Positions 1 to 3,907 of a DNA stretch of 5,142 nt are shown here, in pieces. Under the pieces are notes generated by a model, which saw only the letters and a program-made list of their open reading frames with translations, made no database searches and was not told the DNA's origin. Positions within the stretch are counted from its first letter, which is position 1, and the number at the start of each line of letters is the position of its first letter. The stretch is taken from positions 1-5,142 of the forward strand of contig USSA01000192.1 in assembly GCA_900557255.1 (NCBI GenBank). The letters are read 5' to 3'. Origin of the DNA: an uncultured Prevotella sp. (GTDB taxonomy: Bacteria > Bacteroidota > Bacteroidia > Bacteroidales > Bacteroidaceae). Both the position numbers and the translations under genes were made by a program.

Positions 1-49
1 TGCAAACGAGAACAGAGCTAAGCTTGCTTAAGCTTTGTCGAGTGCAGCC
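1..49 (-). repeat. Leader element, divergent copy (structured 5' UTR)
   Basis: Read on the minus strand, this has the same layout as the copies at 673-719, 2298-2344 and 2364-2410. A CTGCACTCG block comes first, then a stem region around the core AAGCAAGCTT, then CTCGTTTGCA. The flanking blocks and core are identical to the other copies, while the stem arms differ: ACAAAGCTT here against GCAATTTGA in the others. The arms can still pair (TAAGC with GCTTA, AGC with GCT, ACA with TGT), with one bulge and one mismatch. It lies just downstream of the promoter at 67-98, so it is probably the 5' untranslated leader of the off-window gene. Confidence 0.6.
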
Positions 50-66
50 TTTCTTGAATCACGATG

Positions 67-98
67 CAAAGGTACGGCAATTTTCTGATACTACCAAA
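67..98 (-). promoter_or_regulatory. Bacteroidales sigma promoter firing left, out of the window
   Basis: On the minus strand, TTTG (98-95) is followed after 20 bp by TACCTTTG (74-67). This is an exact match to the Bacteroidetes housekeeping promoter pattern (TTTG, 19-21 bp, TAnnTTTG). Transcription should begin near position 60 and run leftwards through the leader element at 1-49 into a gene whose start lies beyond the left edge. Confidence 0.75.
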
Positions 99-116
99 TT
101 TCACCCTGCAGAGTTA

Positions 117-134
117 TGTTAAACGGATTTAACA
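117..134. promoter_or_regulatory. Small inverted repeat upstream of the left promoter
   Basis: TGTTAAA (117-123) and TTTAACA (128-134) form 7-bp arms around CGGA. The repeat ends 18 bp upstream of the minus-strand -33 box, where an activator or repressor could bind. No known operator is recognised, so the role is inferred from position. The rest of 135-285 shows no gene or other clear structure. Confidence 0.35.
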
Positions 135-287
135 CTTCGGGCGCATCCGGTTAATCTTGCCAACTCATAATTTATCGTGCGAGAAAACTATGTGATGTAA
201 AAAGTTTCTCTATGCTTTCTCATCCCGAAATCAACAGGAAGCAAGAAATCCATCATCATCCACCGAACCCATTTTCACCCCAAAAGC

Positions 288-479
288 GTGACAGTTGTGA
301 CAGTTGTGACAGTTTTCAGCGCCTACCCCCACCTCCCTCTCTTTAGAGGTAACTTATTATATATATAATTATATATATAATAAGTTAAATATAATAATAA
401 CAATTTGAAAGCAGCCCGAGTTCATATACCCCTCCCCTGAAAACTGTCACAACTGTCACAACTGTCACAACTGTAACGC
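288..479. repeat. Iteron-like 9-bp repeats in a 32-bp inverted repeat flanking an AT palindrome
   Basis: The left arm (288-319) is three head-to-tail GTGACAGTT units followed by TTCAG. The right arm (437-468) is its exact reverse complement, followed by one degenerate unit, AACTGTAAC (469-477). The 117-bp spacer contains a perfect 38-bp AT-rich palindrome at 350-387. The layout recalls replication iterons beside an AT-rich unwinding region, but no Rep gene is present in the window. It could also be a transcription-blocking hairpin or a mobile-element scar. Confidence 0.8.
350..387. repeat. 38-bp perfect AT-rich palindrome
   Basis: The half-site TAACTTATTATATATATAA (350-368) is followed directly by its exact reverse complement (369-387), with no spacer. 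It lies between the two GTGACAGTT arrays. Such a sequence could extrude as a cruciform or mark an easily melted region. A small hairpin, CCTCT/AGAGG (336-349), abuts it on the left. Confidence 0.85.
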
Positions 480-560
480 CTCTCTTCTTCTTCTCCCTTC
501 TCTCCTCCTTCATCCATCTTTGTAAAGAAATCACCTACCCATCTCCATCCCCCCGCCCCA
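478..560. other. Pyrimidine-rich tract, no gene
   Basis: The plus strand is almost entirely C and T from about 478 to 516 (CTCTTCTTCTTCTCCCTTC and similar) and stays C-rich to about 560. No reading frame or promoter is visible. Strong strand asymmetry of this kind can favour R-loops or triplex structure, but no function can be assigned. Confidence 0.4.
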
Positions 561-584
561 TCAGTTTGCGGAGATTATCTGGCT

Positions 585-610
585 TATTCTCCGCAAATTT
601 GCGGAGAATA
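585..610. promoter_or_regulatory. 26-bp perfect palindrome upstream of the operon promoter, possible operator
   Basis: The half-site TATTCTCCGCAAA (585-597) is followed directly by its exact reverse complement (598-610). A further half-site, TTTGCGGAGA, sits at 565-574, so the 10-bp word occurs three times in about 45 bp. The palindrome ends 20 bp before the -33 box at 631. Position and symmetry suit a binding site for a dimeric regulator, perhaps autoregulation by the small proteins downstream. The core TCCGCAA/TTGCGGA recurs in a palindrome at 3407-3427, so it may instead belong to a dispersed palindromic family. Confidence 0.45.
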
Positions 611-630
611 GACAATAAATCCCCCAAAAA

Positions 631-662
631 CTTGCATGAAAGAGAAATATTTCATATATTTG
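631..662 (+). promoter_or_regulatory. Promoter of the DUF3791-DUF3990 operon
   Basis: CTTG (631-634, a TTTG variant) is followed after 20 bp by TATATTTG (655-662), an exact TAnnTTTG -7 box. The expected transcription start is near 669. An ATG at 636 in the DUF3791 frame therefore lies upstream of the transcript start and cannot be the usual initiation codon. The leader element starts about 10 bp after the -7 box. Confidence 0.7.
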
Positions 663-672
663 CAGAAGAAAA

Positions 673-719
673 GCTGCACTCGGCAATTTGAAAGCAAGCT
701 TTCATTGCGCTCATTTGCA
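673..719 (+). repeat. Leader element, copy A (5' UTR of the DUF3791 operon)
   Basis: CTGCACTCG, then a stem whose arms are GCAAT(TT)GAAAGC and GCTTTCATTGC around AA, then CTCATTTGCA. The stem pairs 11 bp with a 2-nt bulge. It is nearly identical to copies B and C before the 51-aa gene, and shares flanks and core with the divergent copy at 1-49. Immediately afterwards, TTTTCTTT (720-727) can pair with AAAGAAAA (731-738), so the purine-rich region before the start codon at 759 may be partly hidden in structure. Confidence 0.65.
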
Positions 720-758
720 TTTTCTTTGCAAAAGAAAAGAAGAAGAAAAAGAAAAGAT

Positions 759-1010
759 ATGAAACAAGGAAACAACAGAATACAATTACCCCTAGAAGAA
801 ATCAAGCTCGCATTCGCTGCTTCATGCGTTGAGGGAGCTGCAAGAAAGCTCGGGGTACCATATATTGAAATATACGATAGAATGAGAAAGGTTGATTTAA
901 TCAACAAATTCATTCTGCCCCACTACGATACGCTCCACACCGAAAGTCGAGAGTATCTTATAGAAGATGTCATTGAGTGTCTAACTAATTGGGAGAAGAA
1001 AGACAGATGA
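759..1010 (+). CDS. DUF3791 family small protein, first gene of the operon
   Basis: An 83-aa protein that resembles the DUF3791 family: a helical N-terminal half (LEEIKLAFAASCVEGAARKL), a middle segment with IYDRMRKVDLI, and the family-like end HYDTLHTESREYLIEDV. I chose ATG 759 because a long purine-rich stretch (731-757) precedes it and the promoter starts the transcript near 669. An upstream ATG at 636 would precede transcription and add 41 residues encoded by the leader repeat. DUF3791 genes are often found beside DUF3990 genes. The likely role, by inference from small size and order, is an antitoxin or partner of the downstream ADP-ribosyltransferase-like protein. The stop codon overlaps the next start as ATGA, so translation is probably coupled. 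Confidence 0.8.
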   Translation: MKQGNNRIQLPLEEIKLAFAASCVEGAARKLGVPYIEIYDRMRKVDLINKFILPHYDTLHTESREYLIEDVIECLTNWEKKDR

Positions 1011-1495
1011 AAATAACAGTTTATCATGGAGCTACAGAAATTATAGAAGCTCCACTTAATCATGTTGGAAGACCAAGGTTAGACTTTGGCCAAGGCTTCT
1101 ATGTAACCGATTTAAAGAATCAGGCAATCAAATGGGCTAAAACCATAGCCGAAAAAAGAGCAGCACAACCCCTACTCAATATCTACACTCTGGATAGGGA
1201 TGCTATTCTCGCAGAAACTCGCTGCAAGATATTTACCGCATACGATAAAGACTGGCTAGACTTCATCGTGGGCAACAGACGGGGCGAAAACCCTGCCAGA
1301 GATTACGATTATGTAGAAGGAGGTATCGCTAACGACCGAGTAATCGATACCGTAAACCTATACATGACAGGTTTTTACGATGCAGAATCAGCCCTACAGC
1401 AGTTAATATTTCATAAGCCCAACAATCAGATTTGCTTACTCAATCAAACTCTCATCAATAAATACTTAGTATATAATGGAACAGAAAAAATATAA
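1007..1495 (+). CDS. DUF3990 family protein, ADP-ribosyltransferase-like, candidate toxin
   Basis: A 162-aa protein. The N-terminus VYHGA (His7) and the block DFGQGFYVT (Tyr32) match the first two signature elements of the H-Y-[E/Q] class of ADP-ribosyltransferase folds, as seen in PARP-like enzymes (HG..., then GxGxY). LQQLIFHKP (130-138) could hold the third position, giving Gln132 rather than Glu. The segment DYVEGGIANDRVIDTVNLY (101-119) is typical of DUF3990. An NAD-dependent modification of a cell component is inferred from fold motifs; substrate and activity are unknown. No signal peptide or membrane segment is seen. I preferred ATG 1007 to an ATG at 989 because it forms an ATGA overlap with the DUF3791 stop and places YHG at the usual extreme N-terminus. 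The 3' end overlaps the next gene by 20 bp. Confidence 0.8.
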   Translation: MKITVYHGATEIIEAPLNHVGRPRLDFGQGFYVTDLKNQAIKWAKTIAEKRAAQPLLNIYTLDRDAILAETRCKIFTAYDKDWLDFIVGNRRGENPARDYDYVEGGIANDRVIDTVNLYMTGFYDAESALQQLIFHKPNNQICLLNQTLINKYLVYNGTEKI

Positions 1496-1727
1496 ACAGA
1501 TCAACACAAAGACACCTGAGATTCAAGAAATGATTCTCAGCTATCAGATAGGTGGCGTAGCATACGAACTGTCACAGCGCCTGGAAATATCTCCAGCTCT
1601 GGCTCTTGATCTTTTCTATCGCAGCAAGACCTGTGCCCAACTCCACGATAAGCGCACCGGCCTGTATCTCATGAGCAATGGCTACATCGCCGATGATTTC
1701 ATTTACGAGAAGCAGAGAGGGTACTAA
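1476..1727 (+). CDS. Small DUF3791-like protein, third gene of the operon
   Basis: An 83-aa cytoplasmic protein, the same length as the first gene of the operon. Its N-terminal half is predicted helical (VAYELSQRLEISPALALDLF), and its end, TGLYLMSNGYIADDFIYE, matches the first protein's LHTESREYLIEDV in layout. It is probably a distant DUF3791 relative, although it may be catalogued as hypothetical. The start at 1476 overlaps the DUF3990 gene by 20 bp, so the two are almost certainly translated from one mRNA. The function is unknown. By position it may be a second partner, neutraliser or specificity subunit for the ADP-ribosyltransferase-like protein. No promoter separates it from the genes upstream. 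Confidence 0.7.
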   Translation: MEQKKYKQINTKTPEIQEMILSYQIGGVAYELSQRLEISPALALDLFYRSKTCAQLHDKRTGLYLMSNGYIADDFIYEKQRGY

Positions 1728-1762
1728 GCCGCAGTTTTATATCTGAGATACCTTACCCCACA

Positions 1763-1842
1763 CGCCCTGTAGGGGCAGAAACTCCTAGCCCAGGGTAACA
1801 CCCTGGGTATAAGCGCAATCCGCCTTGCGCCCTGTAGGGGCA
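1763..1842. repeat. REP-like cluster of small hairpins
   Basis: The 15-bp word CGCCCTGTAGGGGCA occurs at 1763-1777 and 1828-1842, and each copy can form a GCCC/GGGC hairpin. Between them are an 8-bp stem, CCCAGGGT/ACCCTGGG (1789-1807, 3-nt loop), and a 6-bp stem, GCGCAA/TTGCGC (1813-1830). This density of GC-rich stems just after a stop codon is typical of repetitive extragenic palindromes. They may stabilise or end the operon mRNA. There is no T-run suggesting a classic intrinsic terminator. Confidence 0.6.
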
Positions 1843-1888
1843 AAAGCTTAATGTTTTGTCTGGAGTTTTAAAGCTTTTGCCCTTACAG
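1832..1888. repeat. 18-bp inverted repeat with one mismatch
   Basis: CTGTAGGGGCAAAAGCTT (1832-1849) pairs with the arm at 1871-1888, whose reverse complement differs only at one base (A for G at the sixth position). The loop is 21 nt. The left arm overlaps the second REP-like word, so this may be one boundary of the repetitive element, or a stable hairpin in any RNA crossing the region. Confidence 0.65.
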
Positions 1889-1892
1889 ACCG

Positions 1893-1990
1893 AAAAGATT
1901 TGCGTATTTTCTAATATTTCCACTAAAAAGATTTGCGTATTTTCTAATATTTCCGCTAAAAAGATTTGCGTATTTTCTAATATTTTAACT
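1893..1990. repeat. Three tandem 33-bp repeats
   Basis: A unit containing GATTTGCGTATTTTCTAATA repeats with period 33, the GATTTGCG word starting at 1897, 1930 and 1963. Copies differ at a few positions (CCACT, CCGCT and TAACT at their ends). Because 33 is a multiple of three, a frame stays open on the plus strand (KKICVFSNIST-like repeats). That frame has only a TTG start and no promoter or relative, so I do not call it a gene. Units adjoin without spacers, unlike CRISPR. Confidence 0.8.
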
Positions 1991-2039
1991 AAAAAGCAAT
2001 CTAAGAACGTAGTACACTCTTCCTTATGTACTCACGTTG

Positions 2040-2071
2040 CAAAGATACGCTTTTCTTTCGTAACTTCCAAG
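2040..2071 (-). promoter_or_regulatory. Minus-strand promoter without a downstream gene
   Basis: On the minus strand, CTTG (2071-2068) is followed after 20 bp by TATCTTTG (2047-2040), the same quality as the operon promoter at 631-662. A transcript would start near 2033 and run left through the 33-bp repeats, the 18-bp inverted repeat and the REP-like cluster, towards the 3' end of the DUF3791-like gene. No convincing minus-strand reading frame exists there. It may produce a non-coding or antisense RNA, or be left over from a lost gene. Confidence 0.5.
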
Positions 2072-2255
2072 AAATTAACTAAGAAAAATTCTCTAATTCT
2101 CTAATTCTTGACGAAAAACGAATCAAGCACTTGGTATAATTTTAAGAATCAAGAATTTTCATTCTTGCTTGATGAATTTTGAACTGACAAATCATCACCA
2201 TAACCCGTCAAATACTCGTTTTAATACTAAAAAGAATAAAATAACCACCTAAATA
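2072..2255. other. AT-rich intergenic stretch with weak hairpins
   Basis: No gene is seen. Short repeats of TTCTCTAA lie near 2089-2106. CAAGAAT/ATTCTTG forms a 7-bp stem (2150-2167, 4-nt loop), and ATCAAGCA (2122-2129) can pair alternatively with TGCTTGAT (2166-2173). These two folds are mutually exclusive, but with no transcript known to cross the region their meaning is unclear. Confidence 0.4.
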
Positions 2256-2287
2256 TTTGGAAGTTACAGGAATATTGCTTAATTTTG
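2256..2287 (+). promoter_or_regulatory. Promoter of the 51-aa protein and GNAT unit
   Basis: TTTG (2256-2259) is followed after 20 bp by TAATTTTG (2280-2287), an exact match to the Bacteroidetes consensus. The expected start site is near 2294, immediately before the duplicated leader element. Confidence 0.78.
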
Positions 2288-2412
2288 CAGAAGAAAAGCT
2301 GCACTCGGCAATTTGAAAGCAAGCTTTCATTGCGCTCGTTTGCATTTTCTTTGCAGAAGAAAAGCTGCACTCGGCAATTTGAAAGCAAGCTTTCATTGCA
2401 CTCGTTTGCATT
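2284..2412 (+). repeat. Leader element, two tandem 66-bp copies (B and C)
   Basis: Positions 2284-2346 and 2350-2412 are identical except for one base (G2334 against A2400), with a 66-bp period. Each contains the 47-bp core (2298-2344 and 2364-2410): CTGCACTCG, the GCAAT(TT)GAAAGC hairpin, then CTCGTTTGCA. Each unit begins with the TTTG of the -7 box. The -7 box itself is not restored in the second unit (TTTCTTTG instead of TAnnTTTG), so only the first promoter looks active. The leader ends about 26 bp before the start codon at 2437. Confidence 0.8.
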
Positions 2413-2436
2413 ACAAACATTTTAAATTATATAATT

Positions 2437-2592
2437 ATGTTAGGAATAAATGCACCAAAAGTTTTAGCTAAAGGCAAATACGCACAAGCCGTTCGTAAAG
2501 CCGCTCTTGCATCCATCGGTGCAAAAGCAAAGAAAGACGATACCACAAAGACATCAAATTATCCATATAAATTTGAGTGGAATTTAGAATGA
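2437..2592 (+). CDS. 51-aa small basic protein, partner of the GNAT gene
   Basis: An uncatalogued-looking 51-residue protein that I do not recognise. Residues 8-33 are rich in Ala and Lys (KVLAKGKYAQAVRKAALAS, then GAKAKK) and probably form an amphipathic basic helix. The C-terminus is more aromatic and acidic (NYPYKFEWNLE). Support for it being real comes from its position: a consensus promoter and leader precede it, and its stop overlaps the acetyltransferase start as ATGA, implying coupled translation. The start ATG 2437 is preceded by AT-rich sequence without a Shine-Dalgarno site, as is usual here. It could be an antitoxin-like partner or merely a leader cistron. It is shorter than the ribbon-helix-helix antitoxins known beside GNAT toxins, and no such fold is evident. 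Confidence 0.6.
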   Translation: MLGINAPKVLAKGKYAQAVRKAALASIGAKAKKDDTTKTSNYPYKFEWNLE

Positions 2593-3158
2593 ATTTAGAA
2601 GAATATAAAATAGAACTTTTATCAGACTTTGATGAGTTGATAAATTTCTATACAGGAAAAGACAAAATGGATGACTTTCTTCATAATCACTTACAAGATT
2701 GTGAAGAGAGTCATTATTGTAAGACATTTTGTGTCCGCTTAAAAGCAAACAACACGATTGTTGCAATTTTCGCCTTAGCATTCGACTCTGTTGACATTGA
2801 TTCAGATGATTTTGATGATATGCGTATGGGGGCAGCAGGAACCGATTTGCCAGCAGTAAAAGAAACATTCCGAGAACAATTCGAACAAAAATATACTTAT
2901 CCCGCTTTAGAAATTGCCTACTTAGCTATTGAATAAAAATTTCAAAGTTTACACCTAGGTTCAGCCTTAATTGAAGAAATAGCTTCGATGGCTAGAAACC
3001 AAAGATATGCCGGTTGCGTCTTCTTGACTGTAAGAGCTTGGCATACCTCTGATTATAGCGCAGTAGGTTTCTATGAAAAAAATCAATTTGCAAAATTGAC
3101 TCCAGTTCCCCAAATGGATGTTTGGCCAATGTACAAAACAATTTGGCCGGAGGAATAA
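2589..3158 (+). pseudogene. GNAT family acetyltransferase interrupted by an in-frame stop
   Basis: The frame from ATG 2589 runs 115 codons to TAA at 2934-2936, then continues in the same frame for 73 more codons to TAA at 3156-3158, giving a 189-codon frame with one internal stop. The first part holds the N-terminal region and the strand YPALEIAYLAIE. The acetyl-CoA-binding loop lies just after the stop (FQSLHLGSALIEEIA), followed by late GNAT features (GCVFLTVRAWH, then AVGFYEKNQF). The stop thus removes the cofactor site and should inactivate the enzyme. One base change of TAA to CAA, GAA or AAA would restore it. The rest is not visibly decayed, so the mutation is recent or possibly a sequencing error. 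ATG 2589 is preferred over GTG 2577 because it overlaps the 51-aa gene's stop as ATGA. The substrate is unknown; tRNA-acetylating toxins and ordinary acetyltransferases share this fold. Confidence 0.8.
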
Positions 3159-3160
3159 CC

Positions 3161-3185
3161 CCCTACACGCCCTGAACCAACGGGC
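3161..3185. repeat. Remnant of a REP-like element
   Basis: CCCTACACGCCCTG resembles the start of the cluster at 1756-1769 (CCCCACACGCCCTG), and GCCC (3169-3172) can pair with GGGC (3182-3185). It lies directly after the acetyltransferase stop, the same position as the cluster after the DUF3791-like gene. Confidence 0.4.
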
Positions 3186-3382
3186 ACCGGACGAAGGGAA
3201 TTGAAAACCACCACAATTTCCAGGCCCACTCCATAGAAGATCTTCCAGAGGATTATCTCCCTACCGAAGATTCTTATTATGAATTTGAGCCGGAAGATGT
3301 GAACAAAGAGAACTTATCCATAGCAGAAATGAGCGGCAAGAAACTCGACTGGTTCCGCAAGGTCTGTGCAGCAGTACTGTAA
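3176..3382 (+). pseudogene. Unrecognised reading-frame remnant
   Basis: An open frame of 68 codons with no plausible start: the first in-frame ATG is near its end. It contains acidic protein-like sequence (HSIEDLPEDYLPTEDSYYEF) and ends WFRKVCAAVL before TAA at 3380-3382. Its composition looks coding, so I read it as the 3' end of a gene whose front is lost. I do not recognise the family. It adjoins the truncated DUF1016 copy, so both appear to be debris at a rearrangement junction. Confidence 0.35.
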
Positions 3383-3406
3383 TCACTTTTTCCGATTGTT
3401 GACAAA

Positions 3407-3427
3407 TCGTCCGCAACTTGCGGACGA
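3407..3427. repeat. 21-bp perfect palindrome in the DUF1016 remnant
   Basis: TCGTCCGCAA (3407-3416) and TTGCGGACGA (3418-3427) flank a single C. In the frame of the fragment it encodes RPQLADE. The core TCCGCAA/TTGCGGA is shared with the intergenic palindrome at 585-610. It lies in the linker before the central domain, where the intact gene also has a palindrome (4685-4713). Confidence 0.7.
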
Positions 3428-3481
3428 ATTCACAGATAGCACAATAGTCATTGATATTCAACAAGTTGCAGTCAACAAGCA

Positions 3482-3508
3482 AAATCGTCAACAGCCTGTA
3501 GACGATTT
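3482..3508. repeat. Second palindrome in the DUF1016 remnant linker
   Basis: AAATCGTCAACAG (3482-3494) and its partner at 3496-3508 pair at 12 of 13 positions around C3495. It encodes RQQPVD and corresponds to the palindrome encoding GQQPVA in the intact gene (4653-4673). Confidence 0.6.
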
Positions 3509-3857
3509 CAAGATGCTTTTTCCCATTCCTTGGGATCATCATCGCCGTATCATCGACAAATGCAAGGATGATATGAACAAAGCCTTGTTCTTCGTAAGAA
3601 AGACTTGGGAGAACAATTGGGGACGTGACGCTCTTCTCAACTGGTTGATACCGACCTTTATGAGCGTGACGGCAAAGCCATCACAAACTTCCAATCCACG
3701 CTCCCTGCTGTGCAGAGTGACTTAGCGCAACAGATAACAAAAGACCCTTATCAGATCATACAAGGAACCGATGGGAATATCAGAATATCAACTATCCAAA
3801 CTCTTTCCGAAAGACTTTAAGTCTTCTATGCCGACTAAAAGGTTCGACCACTTTAAA

Positions 3858-3874
3858 GCGGATTTGCAATCCGC
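3858..3874. terminator. Hairpin between converging DUF1016 genes
   Basis: GCGGATT (3858-3864) and AATCCGC (3868-3874) form a 7-bp stem with loop TGC. It lies beyond the end of the intact minus-strand gene and near the end of the plus-strand remnant, so it could act as a terminator or a REP-type mRNA 3' end. A T-rich run follows only at 3884-3888. The terminator role is inferred from position. Confidence 0.4.
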
Positions 3875-3907
3875 AGCCGTAGGCTTTTCATATTGATATC
3901 TTACGTG

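Larger units (their letters stand above)
3396..3896 (+). pseudogene. Decayed DUF1016 (YhcG-type) nuclease fragment
   Basis: Three pieces align with the intact minus-strand gene. The first (about 3428-3646) contains QQPVDDFKMLFPIPWDHH and KALFFVRKTWENNWGRDALL, matching intact residues about 100-169. Near 3645-3648 one base is missing, and the frame resumes as DTDLYERDGKAITNFQ and DLAQQITKDPYQI. From about 3765 a third piece, in the first frame again, reads EPMGISEYQLSKLFPKDFKS, matching the intact C-terminus near residue 330. The N-terminal domain and roughly 120 residues spanning the PD-(D/E)XK catalytic core are gone, so no nuclease can be made. The frame beyond SSMPT runs into a hairpin repeat and stops at 3894-3896. 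It converges on the intact gene with 11 bp between the stops. Confidence 0.82.

Noticed and set aside
288..468. Terminal inverted repeats of an insertion sequence
   Set aside because: The 117-bp interior has no transposase and no flanking target-site duplication is visible; internal 9-bp periodicity fits an iteron-like array better.
636..758. Upstream in-frame extension of the DUF3791 gene from ATG 636
   Set aside because: It overlaps the -7 box at 655-662 and is encoded by the leader repeat, so it lies largely before the expected transcript start; ATG 759 has a purine-rich region in front of it.
584..913. Minus-strand reading frame
   Set aside because: It runs antisense to the leader repeat and the DUF3791 gene and includes the palindrome; its hydrophobic sequence is a shadow of A-rich DNA.
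1789..1807. Rho-independent terminator for the operon
   Set aside because: The stem is strong but is not followed by a T-run, and it belongs to a REP-like cluster.
1893..1990. CRISPR array
   Set aside because: The 33-bp units adjoin with no unique spacers, and no cas gene is in the window.
1856..2104. Plus-strand reading frame with three 11-residue repeats
   Set aside because: It starts with TTG inside the loop of an inverted repeat, has no promoter, and stays open only because the tandem repeat period is 33 bp.
2208..2420. Minus-strand reading frame with a repeated 22-residue block
   Set aside because: The repeat is only the antisense translation of the duplicated leader element.
2584..2868. 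Minus-strand reading frame
   Set aside because: It is antisense to the acetyltransferase, which has clear GNAT motifs.
3261..3542. Minus-strand reading frame
   Set aside because: It crosses two unrelated plus-strand remnants, one of which shows clear DUF1016 homology.
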